Position numbers and translations under genes: made by a program. Shown here piece by piece: positions 26,124 to 35,687 of a stretch of 64,000 bases of DNA. The notes beneath the pieces are model-generated. The model saw only the letters and a list, made by a program, of their open reading frames with translations, did not search any database and was not told the origin of the DNA. The DNA is from Halolamina rubra. GTDB lineage: Archaea > Halobacteriota > Halobacteria > Halobacteriales > Haloferacaceae. Where the stretch lies: positions 79,641-143,640 of the forward strand of contig NZ_BBJN01000039.1 in NCBI RefSeq assembly GCF_000739555.1. The letters are read 5' to 3'. Position 1 is the first letter of the stretch. The number at the start of each line of letters is the position of its first letter.

Positions 26124-27116
26124 TCAGCGCCCGGGCTCCCGGAGCCCTCGCTCGAAGAACGCCGCGTCGACGCCGCCGTCGCCGGCCGCCAGCGCGACGG
26201 CGAGCTTGATCCGGGCTTTCCACGCCGGGAGATCGCCCGCCCACAGCACCCCGAGGTCGTCGAGGGTCGTCCCGCCGCCGTCGCCGCCGTACAGCGGCGC
26301 CGTCGCGCCCCCGTGGCAGCGCGAGGCGATCACGACCGGCACGCCGGCCCCCCGAACGTCCCCGATCGCCTCACAGAGCGCACCCGTCGTGTTGCCGAGC
26401 CCCGTTCCAGCGACGACGACGCCATCGACGGCCGGGCCGTCCTCGAGGTCGACGACTCGGCGGAGCGCGTCGCCGGAAGCCCCCAGTCCGGAGGTGAGCA
26501 CCGGGATCTCCGCGTCGACCCCGTCGACCGCCGGCGCCGCCGCCGAGTAGCTTCGCGCGTCCCGGAACAGCCGAAGCCCCTCGGGCGTGAACTCGCCCAC
26601 CGGGCCCCGCTCGGGCGAACGGAACGTCGAGAGCGCGCTGGTGTGGCTCTTCACCACGTCGCGTGCGGCGTGGACCTCGTCGTCGAACACGAGATACGTC
26701 CCCGACCCGACGCGGTCGTGGGCGACCGTCCGGACCGCCGCGAGCAGGTTGGGCGGGCCGTCGGTTCCGACCTGATCGAACGGGCGCTGGGCGCCGGTGA
26801 ACGCGACCGGCACGTCGAGATCGGTCGTCAGATCCAGCAGGTACGCCGACTCGGCCATCGTGTCGGTGCCGTGGGTGACGACGATCCCGTCCGTCGCGTC
26901 GGCGGCGCGCTGGGCCGCGTCCCGGAGCGCCGCCGCGCGCTCCCAGGTCACGTCGAACCCCGAGACGCTCGCGACCCGCTCGACCGTGAACGAGGCCAAC
27001 TCGTCGAGCCCCGGGACGGCGTCGACGAGCTCCTCGCCCGCCTTCGTCGGCGTCTTCCCGTCGTCGCCACCGGTGCTGGCGATCGTGCCGCCCGTGCTCA
27101 GTACCGTAATCTCCAT
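26124..27116 (-). CDS. L-asparaginase (type I/II fold)
   Basis: This 330-residue asparaginase-family amidohydrolase hydrolyses asparagine to aspartate and ammonia. Both conserved active-site elements are present: TGGTIAS with the nucleophilic Thr11, and THGTDTM (81-87) with the Thr/Asp pair. DGPPNLLAAVR and the C-terminal GLGNTTGALCEAI segment complete the fold. No signal peptide is seen, so it is cytoplasmic. The ATG at 27116 begins directly with MEITVLSTGGT, the usual start in this family. It is convergent with the MoxR gene and divergent from the AddB-like gene. Confidence 0.88.
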   Translation of the reverse strand: MEITVLSTGGTIASTGGDDGKTPTKAGEELVDAVPGLDELASFTVERVASVSGFDVTWERAAALRDAAQRAADATDGIVVTHGTDTMAESAYLLDLTTDLDVPVAFTGAQRPFDQVGTDGPPNLLAAVRTVAHDRVGSGTYLVFDDEVHAARDVVKSHTSALSTFRSPERGPVGEFTPEGLRLFRDARSYSAAAPAVDGVDAEIPVLTSGLGASGDALRRVVDLEDGPAVDGVVVAGTGLGNTTGALCEAIGDVRGAGVPVVIASRCHGGATAPLYGGDGGGTTLDDLGVLWAGDLPAWKARIKLAVALAAGDGGVDAAFFERGLREPGR

Positions 27117-27245
27117 GCCCCAGCCCCACACCGACGAGCGATACACCGCATGATGGCGGCGAGTGTTGCCGAGAGTCTCGCGGCGGGTTCGGGTCGTCCC
27201 ACGGATTCTTACCGGTCGGGGACCACGTCGCGGTATCTCCCCCGC

Positions 27246-29285
27246 ATGACCGACACCAGCGCGCCGGGCGCCGTTCGGGCGGTCGTCGGCGACCCCGACG
27301 AACTGCTCGATCGGGCGGACCGGGCCCCCGAACCGACCGAGTTCGTCGTCACGCCGGAACGGCTCCACCGCCGGAACCTGAAGCGACGGTTGGCCGAGCG
27401 CGCCAGCCCGCGGAGCAGCCTCCGGCTCACCGACGCGACCGCGATCGCCGCCGAACTCCTCGAGGCGGCCGGGGCGCCGAGCGGGACGATCGACCGCATC
27501 GACCGGCTGAAACACATCGAGGCCCTCCTCGAGAGGGACACGGCGGCCAACGAGCGGCTCCGCGCGGCGATCGGCAGCGACCTCACCGCCCGCATCGAGA
27601 CGATCGCGGCTGCCCACAGCCGCGTCGCCGAGCTGACGGGCTGGGACGAGCGCCGACTCGACGCCCTCTCGTCGGTCGCCGACGACCTGCCCCCAGTCGC
27701 CCGGCAGGACACCGAAGACATCGTCGCCGGCGTCCGCGCGCTGGAGCGGGGGCTGATCGACCGAGCCGGGGCGGTCCACTCCCGGGAGCCGCTGCTGTCG
27801 GCGGCGGCGGACGCCCTGCGCGACCGGCCAGCGCTCTGGGGCGAGACGTTCCCCGCGGCCGAGCGCCTCGCGGTCGCCGGCGTGAGCGTCGTCGACGCGC
27901 CGCTGACGGAGCTGCTCGGCGCCGCGGCCGCCGCCGGGGTCGAGGTGACGCTCTCGCTCCGCCCGGGCACCGGCCCGGCGATCGTCGACCGGCTGCCGAA
28001 CCGCCTCGAGGAGCCAGTGACGCTCGACGCCGACGACGGACGGGCGCGTCCGGAGGTTCTCACGGCCGCGGAGCTCGTCGCCGACACCCCCGAGGAGGAG
28101 GCACGCCTCGCGGCCGCCGTCGTCGCCGCCCACCTCCGGGGCGGCGCGTCGCCGAGCGACGTCCTGGTCGTCGCCCGCGACGCCGCCGAGTACGAGCGGG
28201 CGCTGGAGCGCGCCGTGGACCGCCACGGCGTGAATCTCGCGGTCTGGGCCCAGCTCCCGGTCGAGCAGACGATCCCCTACCGGCAGTTCGCGGCCGTCTG
28301 TGCGGTGCTCGGACGTGACGAGCTCACCCTCGACGAACTACTGGCGCCGCTGGAGTTCCACTGGGTTCCACCGGCGGTCGACGACGCCGACGCCACTCCG
28401 TGGCCGCTCGACACCGACGCCGTCGGTGATCTGCGCGCGGCGCTGGCGTCGACCAGTGAAAGCGAACCCGAGGCGGCCAGCCTGCCGGAATGGGGCGACC
28501 GACTCGCCGCCGCGGTCGACGACGGCGAGCTCGACCCTGCGAGCGCGGACCCACTCCGGTCGTTCCTCGACTGGGCCCGCGAGCAGCCCGACACCCCCGA
28601 GCCGGCCGCGCTCCACCGGACGTTCGAGCCGCTGGTCGCGGCCGGGCGCGCGGTGACGCTCCCGACCGTGTTCGCGTCCGACGCCGCCGACCTCGGTCGG
28701 ACGTCGCGGTACGCCCGCGCCCTCTCGCGGATCGAGGAGCTGCTCACCGACGCCCGGGCGAAGTACCGCGAGTGGCTCGACGCCGGCGACGTGCCGCGGT
28801 CGTGGCTGGCCATCGCCGACCTCGCGGAGCGCGTGGTCACCACCCGTCCCGGGCGCCGGGAGCACGCCAACGCGGCGGCCGTCGACGTGATCGACGCGAC
28901 GGACGCGTGGCTCCGCGAGGCGCCCCACGTCGTCGCCGTGGGGCTCGTCGACGGCGTCTGGCCGCGCCGCCCGGAGAGCGTGTTCCCCGAGGCGCTCCGC
29001 CAGGCGGTCGTCGCGGGCGACAGCGCCGCCGCTCGTCGGCTGGCGGTCCCCGGCCGGTGGACCGCCGCCCGCGAACGCGACCACCTCGCGAGCGGTTTCG
29101 GCGCCGCGACCGAGACGCTTGCCTGCACGCGCTACCACCGGGACCGCGAGGGGACCGAGCGGGAGCGCTCGCCCCTGCTCGCTGAAGTGCCGACCCGGCA
29201 GGTCGACGCCTCGGCGGCGCAGTCGCTGGTGGCGACGGGGACGCTCCCGGACGCCCTCGGCGCCGACGGGGGTGGTGCGCGATGA
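27246..29285 (+). CDS. AddB-like inactivated helicase subunit
   Basis: This 679-residue protein resembles the helicase-fold part of AddB/RexB-type subunits. It has no Walker A motif. The middle carries EEEARLAAAVVAAHLRGGAS followed by a DVLVVARD strand. The C-terminal third has the AddB-like HVVAVGLVDGVWPRRPESVF. It ends near residue 679 without the C-terminal nuclease domain and Fe-S cysteines seen in bacterial AddB. It overlaps the helicase-nuclease gene by four bases (ATGA), and the pair likely forms a double-strand-end resection complex. Family membership is inferred from motif style and partner gene. Confidence 0.7.
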   Translation: MTDTSAPGAVRAVVGDPDELLDRADRAPEPTEFVVTPERLHRRNLKRRLAERASPRSSLRLTDATAIAAELLEAAGAPSGTIDRIDRLKHIEALLERDTAANERLRAAIGSDLTARIETIAAAHSRVAELTGWDERRLDALSSVADDLPPVARQDTEDIVAGVRALERGLIDRAGAVHSREPLLSAAADALRDRPALWGETFPAAERLAVAGVSVVDAPLTELLGAAAAAGVEVTLSLRPGTGPAIVDRLPNRLEEPVTLDADDGRARPEVLTAAELVADTPEEEARLAAAVVAAHLRGGASPSDVLVVARDAAEYERALERAVDRHGVNLAVWAQLPVEQTIPYRQFAAVCAVLGRDELTLDELLAPLEFHWVPPAVDDADATPWPLDTDAVGDLRAALASTSESEPEAASLPEWGDRLAAAVDDGELDPASADPLRSFLDWAREQPDTPEPAALHRTFEPLVAAGRAVTLPTVFASDAADLGRTSRYARALSRIEELLTDARAKYREWLDAGDVPRSWLAIADLAERVVTTRPGRREHANAAAVDVIDATDAWLREAPHVVAVGLVDGVWPRRPESVFPEALRQAVVAGDSAAARRLAVPGRWTAARERDHLASGFGAATETLACTRYHRDREGTERERSPLLAEVPTRQVDASAAQSLVATGTLPDALGADGGGAR

Positions 29286-32200
29286 CTGATAAGGGATCGG
29301 CCGGAGCGGACACCGGCGGGGACGGCTACCGCCGCCTCGAGGGCGCCCAGGCGGCGATCCGCGACGCCTTCTTCGCCGCCGACTCGGGGCTGTTCGTGCT
29401 CGACTGCGGCCCCGGCGCCGGCAAGTCGGTCACCGCCGACAGCGTCGCCGCCGAGGACCTCGCGCGCAAAGCACGGGCGGGCGTCGACAGTCCGACGGAG
29501 ACGCTCTGTCTCACGTCGTTCTCCCGGGACGACGCCGCGAGCATCCTCCCGGGCGTCGAGCGGGCGCTCCGCGGGTTCGCCGACGATCCCGAGGCGCCGG
29601 TTGATCTCGACGCCGACTCGGCGGCCGAACTGGGGACGGCGCTCCGCGGGAGCGACCGCGTCGGCACGATCGACAGCGTGCTCGGCGCCGTGTTCGAGGC
29701 CCTGGCCGGCGAGGTCGGCTTCGAGGAACTGCCGGAAGTCGGCGACGGCGCCGCGCTCGCGCAGGTGCACGGCGACGCGCTCGAGGTGGTCCGGAGCGAC
29801 GAGTCGCTCGCCGGGGCGCTCGCGACGCTCGACGACGGCTACCCCGGCGGGCGGTACGACGCCGACACGGCGGCGCTGCTGGCGGCCGCACGCAGCGCCT
29901 GTCGCGAGCGCCGGCTCTCGGTTTCGGCGCTCCGGGAGCGACTGGAGGCGGTCGTCTCGGGCGCGTACCCCGACGGGCCGCCGGCGTCGATGGCCGCGGT
30001 GCTCCGCGACGCGGAGCGCTTCTTCGGCGCCGAGGAGCGTGGCGCGGTCGAGCGAGCGCTCGAGAGCGCCTCGGGCGACCCGGACGCGGTTGTCGATGCA
30101 GATCAGGACCTCCACGACCGCTGGCTCGACAGCGTCGACGCGCTCTGTACGGTGCTGCCGGCGTACCTCGACGCCTACGACGACGCCTGCCGCGCCGCGG
30201 GCGTGCTCACTCACGTCGACGTGGCCCACTGGATCGCGACGTTCTTCGAGGACGACCGCTACGAGAGCGCGTTCCGTGAGCGCCTGCGGGCGCGCTGGAC
30301 GGGCCGGCTCTCGACGGTGATCGTCGACGAGGCACAGGACGTGTCGCGGGCGCAGCACGACGCGCTGGCGCCGCTGGTCGACGCCGACACGCGCGTCCTG
30401 CTGGTCGGCGACCGCGAACAGTGCATCTACGCGTGGCGCAACGCCCAGCCGAGCCTGTTCGACGCCGCGGCGAGCGAGGGGCGCTACTTCGGCGTCGACT
30501 GGGACACCCACGAACGACGCAGCGCGACCCGAACGTACCGCCCGAGGCCGGCGATCGCGGCGGCGATCGACACGGTGTTCGAGCCGGTGTTCACGGACCC
30601 GACCCGGGGCGCTGCCGACGCCGCGGCCGACGGGCGGGCCGTCGGCGAGTACGACCGGCTCTCGGCCGTCCGGGAGCCCTCCCCCGAGCCGAGCGTCCAC
30701 GTCGCCGCCTTCCCGGAACACGGCCGGCCTGGGTCGCCGACGTGGGTCGATCCGGCGGAGGGGCTCGGCGAGGCCGAGGCGCTGGCCGACTGCATCGCGA
30801 CGGGGCTGGCGTCGGGGCGCTTCGAGCGCGAGGACGGCGACGACCCGGGCGTGACGGTGCTGTTCCACCGCCGGACCCACATGGACACGTACGTCGACGC
30901 CTTCGCCGACGCCGGGCTCTCGGTCCGTGACACCAGCCGCGCGCTGTTCGACCACCCGCTCGTGGGCGCGGTCTGTGCGGTCGTCGACTGGCTCCGCGCG
31001 CCGACGACACAGGACGCCACCCTCGACCTCGTCAACGACGACGACCTGCCGGTCACGGGGCTCGTCGACAAGCTCATGCGCGCGGACTGGTCGATGGCCG
31101 CCGTCGCCGACGCCGGATCGATGCGGGGCGCCGAGGCCGCGGTGGTCGAGGGGCTCGCCGAGCTCGCGGGCCGGCGCGCCGACCACCTCGCCGCGCCGGG
31201 GGCGGACGTGGTGCGTGACGTGATCGAGACGCTCTCGCTGGCGGCCGACCCGCTGGACCAGAGCGCGACCGCCGTCGCCGACGAGGCCGTGCTCGACCGG
31301 CTCGTCGGCGTCGTCGCCGACTGGGAGGGCGACCGGACGTTCTCGCTGGCGGAGCTCGCGGCCGGGCTGGACCACGCCCGGCGGAACCCGAAGGGCGGCC
31401 CGGCGCTCCCGACCGCCGCCGAGGCCGACGTGACGTTCCGCACGATCCACGGCGCGAAAGGCGACGAGGACGACGTGGTGGCGGTCGCCGACCTCGGCAC
31501 GGGGCTGGGGCGCTACGGCGCCTACCTGGACCAGTTCGTCGCCCACGGCCGCCACGTCGCGCTCGCGCCGCCGAAACTCGACCCGGGTGACACCTACCCC
31601 GACCTCGGCGGCACGGTGCTTTCGGGCGGCCCCTACGACGCCGGCGCCTCCCCAAGGGACGGCGAGGCTGGCCTCCGGTGGGCGAGCGAGCGGTGGATCG
31701 ACGGCAATCAGCCGCGGCTCGCCGGCCCGCCGCCGCTTCGGGAGCCGGTCGCGGCCGCGCGCGCCGAGCGCTGGCGCCTGCTGTACGTCGCGCTCTCGCG
31801 GGCGCGGGACCACCTCGTGCTCCCGCTGCCGGGGCGGCGCTCGGCGCCGACGCCGCGGGACCGCTGGGTCGACACGCTGCGTGAGGCGCTGGCGTTCGAC
31901 GCCGACCGCTCGGGGGAGTACACCGTCGACACGCCCGGCGAGCACGAGCCGTTGACGGTGGCCGTCCACCGCGCGGCGGGGGGTACCCCCGAGTCCGCAG
32001 CCGACTCGACGCGCGAGGGGGCGACCGTCGACCGGCCCGAGCCGCTCCCGGAGCGGGGCTGGACGCCCAGGTTCGTCAACCCGAGCACGGTGTACGAGCT
32101 CTCGGCGGCGCCGGATGACGGCGTGCTGGCCCACCTCAGCGGCCAGGCGCTGCACGCCGAGCAGGACGGCGTCACCGTCCCGCTCCCCTTCGAGACCATG

Positions 32201-32788
32201 GGGCCGGAGGTGGTCGGCGACGTGGCACACGACGTGTTCGCGGCCGCGCTCTCGGCGGGCATCGACGCCGGGACGCTGCAGGACTGCGGGGGGCCGCTCC
32301 CGGGGGCGCTGGACCGCGCGATCGAGTCCCACGCCCGCGGCGTCGCGCCCGAGGAGCGCGAGCAGTTGCGCCGCTACGTCTCGGGGACGCTCTGCCCGCA
32401 GCTGGCCGAGACGGACGTGTACGACCGGTTGGTGTCGAGCCCGCGGCGCTACGTCGAGGAGCCGCTCGACGCCGTCGCCAGGGTCGCCGGGCTCGCCGTC
32501 GAAGTCGGCGGCCGGGCCGACGTGGTCTCGGTGGACGATGCGGGCCAGTGGCACGTCGACGAACTCAAGGTCGGGCTCCGACCGCCCGAGCCCGAGCTGC
32601 GGGAGCGGTACGAGCTGCAGGCGGCGACGTACGCCTGGCTGCTGGAGCGCCAGGAGGGCGTGTCGGCGACGGCGACGGTTACGACCGTCGGCGCCCACCG
32701 CGAGACGACGGTCGTCGAGGCGGGCGAGGCGGCGGTGCGGGACCGACTTGACCGGCTCGCGGACCGGCGCTGGGACTGTCAGGAGTAG
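29282..32788 (+). CDS. AddA-like UvrD-family helicase with C-terminal RecB-type nuclease
   Basis: This 1168-residue SF1 helicase-nuclease has Walker A GPGAGKS (43-49), motif II VDEAQD (348-353), motif III GDREQCIYAWR (376-386), motif V TIHGAKGDEDDVV (about 721) and motif VI YVALSRARDHL (about 835). At the C-terminus GRADVVSVDD and WHVDELKVG followed by YELQAATYAWLL match the RecB-family nuclease core (Asp, Asp-x-Lys-like, Tyr). It would unwind and degrade DNA from double-strand ends for recombination repair. It is coupled by overlap to the AddB-like gene. Bacterial AddA is similar in length and domain order. Confidence 0.82.
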   Translation: MTDKGSAGADTGGDGYRRLEGAQAAIRDAFFAADSGLFVLDCGPGAGKSVTADSVAAEDLARKARAGVDSPTETLCLTSFSRDDAASILPGVERALRGFADDPEAPVDLDADSAAELGTALRGSDRVGTIDSVLGAVFEALAGEVGFEELPEVGDGAALAQVHGDALEVVRSDESLAGALATLDDGYPGGRYDADTAALLAAARSACRERRLSVSALRERLEAVVSGAYPDGPPASMAAVLRDAERFFGAEERGAVERALESASGDPDAVVDADQDLHDRWLDSVDALCTVLPAYLDAYDDACRAAGVLTHVDVAHWIATFFEDDRYESAFRERLRARWTGRLSTVIVDEAQDVSRAQHDALAPLVDADTRVLLVGDREQCIYAWRNAQPSLFDAAASEGRYFGVDWDTHERRSATRTYRPRPAIAAAIDTVFEPVFTDPTRGAADAAADGRAVGEYDRLSAVREPSPEPSVHVAAFPEHGRPGSPTWVDPAEGLGEAEALADCIATGLASGRFEREDGDDPGVTVLFHRRTHMDTYVDAFADAGLSVRDTSRALFDHPLVGAVCAVVDWLRAPTTQDATLDLVNDDDLPVTGLVDKLMRADWSMAAVADAGSMRGAEAAVVEGLAELAGRRADHLAAPGADVVRDVIETLSLAADPLDQSATAVADEAVLDRLVGVVADWEGDRTFSLAELAAGLDHARRNPKGGPALPTAAEADVTFRTIHGAKGDEDDVVAVADLGTGLGRYGAYLDQFVAHGRHVALAPPKLDPGDTYPDLGGTVLSGGPYDAGASPRDGEAGLRWASERWIDGNQPRLAGPPPLREPVAAARAERWRLLYVALSRARDHLVLPLPGRRSAPTPRDRWVDTLREALAFDADRSGEYTVDTPGEHEPLTVAVHRAAGGTPESAADSTREGATVDRPEPLPERGWTPRFVNPSTVYELSAAPDDGVLAHLSGQALHAEQDGVTVPLPFETMGPEVVGDVAHDVFAAALSAGIDAGTLQDCGGPLPGALDRAIESHARGVAPEEREQLRRYVSGTLCPQLAETDVYDRLVSSPRRYVEEPLDAVARVAGLAVEVGGRADVVSVDDAGQWHVDELKVGLRPPEPELRERYELQAATYAWLLERQEGVSATATVTTVGAHRETTVVEAGEAAVRDRLDRLADRRWDCQE

Positions 32789-32857
32789 GGATCGGCGCGG
32801 GGGGCGTCCCGGCGCGGCCGCTGGCGACGGTCGATCGGTCGAGAGAAGACCCCCTGG

Positions 32858-33037
32858 TTACAGGGTGAGCGAGGCGACCAGGGCGACCGTGAACACCGCC
32901 ACGGCGATCGCCGTCACGCCTGAAGCCGTGTTGTTCCCCTCCGGACCGTCCGTCAGCGCCATCGTGCCCAACACGCCGGCGACGGCGACGACGACGCCCG
33001 CCCACGCGTAGGCCATGTTGACTAACTCACTCGCCAT
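32858..33037 (-). CDS. Small two-helix membrane protein
   Basis: This 59-residue protein has two hydrophobic helices, AYAWAGVVVAVAGVLGTMAL (about 9-28) and VTAIAVAVFTVALVASLTL (about 41-59), joined by a short acidic loop. No family is recognised. The ATG at 33037 gives a protein beginning MASELVNMAYAW. It is divergent from the next gene. Confidence 0.6.
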   Translation of the reverse strand: MASELVNMAYAWAGVVVAVAGVLGTMALTDGPEGNNTASGVTAIAVAVFTVALVASLTL

Positions 33038-33102
33038 ACCACCGCTTACAGCCCATCCACCATAATTCCCCGGACCGCGACAGTTCGGCCGAGGTGAACA
33101 GC

Positions 33103-33107
33103 TATAT
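33103..33107 (+). promoter_or_regulatory. TATA-like element of the 33133 gene
   Basis: TATAT sits 26-30 bases upstream of the ATG at 33133, again predicting a leaderless transcript. Confidence 0.5.
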
Positions 33108-33132
33108 CCGCCCCCATCCCCCACGCCGGGGT

Positions 33133-33531
33133 ATGCGGATGGAACTGCGGGTGTGCAAACACTGCTACGAGGGCGAACACGGGAACCCCGAGAAGACGGC
33201 GGTGACTCGCGACATGGTCAGCGCCGCCGAGCGGGTCCGGGAGTACAAGGACCTGATCGGGATGGACAGCCTCTACATCACCAAGGTGAAGGAGGGAGAG
33301 CCCGGCGGCTCCGAGGCGCTCCCGGCGATCGTCGCGTCGATCGAGGACGGCCAGATCCAGCTCTCGGACACCCAGCTGGTGATGGAGGACGACGACGGCA
33401 ACATGCTGGTGTACCCCGAGCCCGAGGACGTGCTCGAGGTGCTCACGCGCAACATCGACCAGATCCAGCAGCACGCGACCGAGGACGTGACCGTCGAGCT
33501 CTCGACGGAGAGCGCCGAGCTGATCTCGTAA
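33133..33531 (+). CDS. Conserved-looking acidic protein with CxxC motif
   Basis: This 132-residue soluble acidic protein has an N-terminal CKHCYEGEHGNPEKT motif (two cysteines, possibly metal-binding with nearby His) and a helical to beta body with EDVLEVLTRNIDQIQQHATED. I cannot assign a family. A second in-frame ATG lies two codons on (33139). It lies next to the formate dehydrogenase operon but is convergent with it, so no functional link can be read from arrangement. Confidence 0.65.
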   Translation: MRMELRVCKHCYEGEHGNPEKTAVTRDMVSAAERVREYKDLIGMDSLYITKVKEGEPGGSEALPAIVASIEDGQIQLSDTQLVMEDDDGNMLVYPEPEDVLEVLTRNIDQIQQHATEDVTVELSTESAELIS

Positions 33532-33612
33532 CCCGTCGATCTTCTTTCGAGTGCGTTCCCGAGCCAGCGGCGCCGCTGGCGACCGTGAGAACGGAAGGGA
33601 GGAAGAACCGCC

Positions 33613-34605
33613 TCAGTCGGCGGCTTCGGCCTCGGCGCCGTCGGTCTCCTCCTCCGCCATCTGCTGTTCCCAGCGGATGCGGACGAGGTTACCGTACACC
33701 GACAGCACCATGCCGAAGAACAGCACGAGCACGCCGATGTTGACGCCGACGGTCAGCAGCAGGTTCGACGGCCCGCCGCCGACCAGCAGCTCTGTCGACA
33801 CCGGGTAGCCGGTGTCGTAGATGCTTGCGGTCAGCACGCTGACGATGCCGATCACCGTCGCCGCGCCGGCGAGGTTCGACGCGCTCGCCCAGCTCGGGGA
33901 GAGCTGGAGGCGCTCGATGCCGGTGCCCTCGTCGTCGTCGTCGCTGTGCTCCTCGGGGATCATCGAGCGCGGGATGAACGCCTTCGTCTCCACCGGGTAG
34001 AACGCCGGGTGGAACCCGTGCTCGAAGATGTGGAACATGACCCCCATCAGCATCACGACGCCCAGTAGCCCGTGGAAGACGACGAACGCCATCGCCGCCG
34101 TCTGGGTGGCGAAGTACTGCATCAGGCCGGTCTTGCTCCAGATGAGCAGCCCGGAGATCGACAGCAGCGTCAGCTCCGCGGCGAAGATGAAGATCACGCC
34201 CTTGCCGACGTAGCTCAGCAGCGGGATCTCGTCGGCGGTGCCGCCCGCGAACTGGCGCGCGTTGGGGTGACGCTCGTCGGCGTTGCCCAGCACGAACTGG
34301 ATGTCCTGCACGAACGCCTTCATGTCGCCGGGCGACGGCATGACCTCGCTGAAGTTCGAGCGCCCGGTGTCCGTGGTAACCATCATCAGCGCCCAGAACG
34401 TGATCAGCGCCAGCAGGCCGACGCCGAACACGCGGTGGAGCGCGGCGACGGAGCCGGAGCCGCCCATCAGGGTGAGCATCCACCAGAGCTCGTCGTTGAA
34501 CATGATGGCGTACCCCGTGAAGAACAGGAAGAACACGTCCATGGCGAGCAGCGAGTGGAACACCGTCGTCATGCGCGTGAACTTCCCGTGGTCGAGGTTC
34601 GTCAT
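33613..34605 (-). CDS. Formate dehydrogenase cytochrome b (gamma) subunit
   Basis: This 330-residue membrane protein has at least four long hydrophobic helices and histidines placed for haem b: His17 (TTVFHSLLAMD), His57 (ALHRVF), then VVFHGLLG and MFHIFEHGFHPAFYP. This matches the gamma subunit of membrane formate dehydrogenases, which moves electrons from the Fe-S subunit to the quinone pool. A loop of about 60 residues and an extra C-terminal helical pair extend it beyond the roughly 215 residues of bacterial FdnI. It is the last gene of the operon, overlapping the preceding membrane protein gene by four bases. Confidence 0.85.
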   Translation of the reverse strand: MTNLDHGKFTRMTTVFHSLLAMDVFFLFFTGYAIMFNDELWWMLTLMGGSGSVAALHRVFGVGLLALITFWALMMVTTDTGRSNFSEVMPSPGDMKAFVQDIQFVLGNADERHPNARQFAGGTADEIPLLSYVGKGVIFIFAAELTLLSISGLLIWSKTGLMQYFATQTAAMAFVVFHGLLGVVMLMGVMFHIFEHGFHPAFYPVETKAFIPRSMIPEEHSDDDDEGTGIERLQLSPSWASASNLAGAATVIGIVSVLTASIYDTGYPVSTELLVGGGPSNLLLTVGVNIGVLVLFFGMVLSVYGNLVRIRWEQQMAEEETDGAEAEAAD

Positions 34606-35012
34606 CGACGCTCACCTCCGTTTTCGGCCCCGGAATCGTCGGGCGTCGACGCGCCCCCGTCGGGCATCGCGCGGGACTCGCCGGGCTGGCGCATCCGACT
34701 CGCGAGGCGGCGGAACGCGCCCCAGTGGACGAACACCATCACCAGGATGAACAGCCCCATCAGCACGTCGATGGCGTGGATCGCTTCGACCATGAACACG
34801 AGCCAGCCGATCTCGTTACCCTCCGCGAACGCCGCCCCGATCCCGCCGCCCTCGACGGTCGGCGAGACGCGGTCCAGCCGCTCGTAGAACACGTTGAACC
34901 CGTTGACGACCCAGACAGCGCCCAGCGAGACCGCCACCGCGATCACGGCGTTGACCGCGACGATGGTCCCCGAGTAGCTGCTGGCGCCGTTCTCCGCGGT
35001 AGAGTTGCTCAT
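34602..35012 (-). CDS. Small membrane subunit of the formate dehydrogenase operon
   Basis: This 136-residue protein has two hydrophobic helices, AVNAVIAVAVSLGAVWVVNG (about 19-38) and EAIHAIDVLMGLFILVMVFV (about 76-95), then a long disordered tail. No family is recognised. It overlaps both neighbours by four bases (the Fe-S subunit gene upstream and the cytochrome b gene downstream), so it is very likely a structural part of the complex. Because the Fe-S subunit here lacks the membrane anchor helix of bacterial FdnH, this protein may supply it. Confidence 0.75.
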   Translation of the reverse strand: MSNSTAENGASSYSGTIVAVNAVIAVAVSLGAVWVVNGFNVFYERLDRVSPTVEGGGIGAAFAEGNEIGWLVFMVEAIHAIDVLMGLFILVMVFVHWGAFRRLASRMRQPGESRAMPDGGASTPDDSGAENGGERR

Positions 35013-35686
35013 ACGCCGAACGCCTCCGCGTCGTCGGCACCGAAGACGATCTCCATCGCGTCGTCGTTGAAGAACGTCCCGGAGTCTCGTTTGTCGAGCT
35101 CGTCAGCGATCTGGTCGGAGGTGCCGACGAGGATGGCGTCGGTCGCACACTCCTCGGCACACGCCGGCCCCTTGCCGACGTCCTGTCGGTCCTGACACAT
35201 CGTACACTTGTCCATCGTGCCGCCGGTGCCGAAGATCTCCGCCGAGCCGTCGTTCGCGCCCGGGAACTGCGGGGCGCCGAACGGGCAGGCCGAGAGGCAG
35301 TACTGGCAGCCGATACAGACGTCGTCGCGCACGTCGACGAACCCGTCGTCCTTCTTCACGAGGGCGTCGACCGGACAGACCGACACACAGGGCGCGTTCT
35401 CGCAGTGGTAACACTGCATCGGCACGCTGGTCTCGCCGGGCTCCTGCCCCTGGGCCATCGCCTCGGAGGGGTTCGCGTTGAGCCCCTCCGGCCCCTCCTC
35501 GCCCTCGAGCATCGTCGAGATGCTGATGCGCTGTTCGTCGCGGGGCACGTCCCACGTTCGGTTACAGGCGACTACACAGCCGCCACAGTCGATACACGCG
35601 GCCACGTCGGGGAAGATGCGCGTATCCTCGCCGGTGCTCATCACCCCTTGGCCGAGTACTTCCGTGTTTGATTCGTTGGTAGACAT
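35009..35686 (-). CDS. Four-cluster ferredoxin subunit of formate dehydrogenase
   Basis: This 225-residue Fe-S protein of the FdhB/NrfC type has four cluster motifs in order: CIDCGGCVVACN, CYHCENAPCVSVCP, CIGCQYCLSACP, and CTMCQ with CAEEC. Such subunits pass electrons from the molybdopterin subunit to a membrane cytochrome b. Unlike bacterial FdnH there is no C-terminal membrane helix. It starts one base after the catalytic subunit stop. An internal ATG at codon 16 is an alternative start. The protein has no Tat signal of its own, so it should be exported bound to the catalytic subunit. Confidence 0.88.
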   Translation of the reverse strand: MSTNESNTEVLGQGVMSTGEDTRIFPDVAACIDCGGCVVACNRTWDVPRDEQRISISTMLEGEEGPEGLNANPSEAMAQGQEPGETSVPMQCYHCENAPCVSVCPVDALVKKDDGFVDVRDDVCIGCQYCLSACPFGAPQFPGANDGSAEIFGTGGTMDKCTMCQDRQDVGKGPACAEECATDAILVGTSDQIADELDKRDSGTFFNDDAMEIVFGADDAEAFGV

Positions 35687-35687
35687 C

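Noticed and set aside
29132..32698. A very long open frame opposite the AddA-like gene
   Set aside because: High-GC genes often leave their opposite strand open. Its product is repetitive and Arg/Val/Asp-rich with no recognisable domain, while the plus strand has all helicase motifs.
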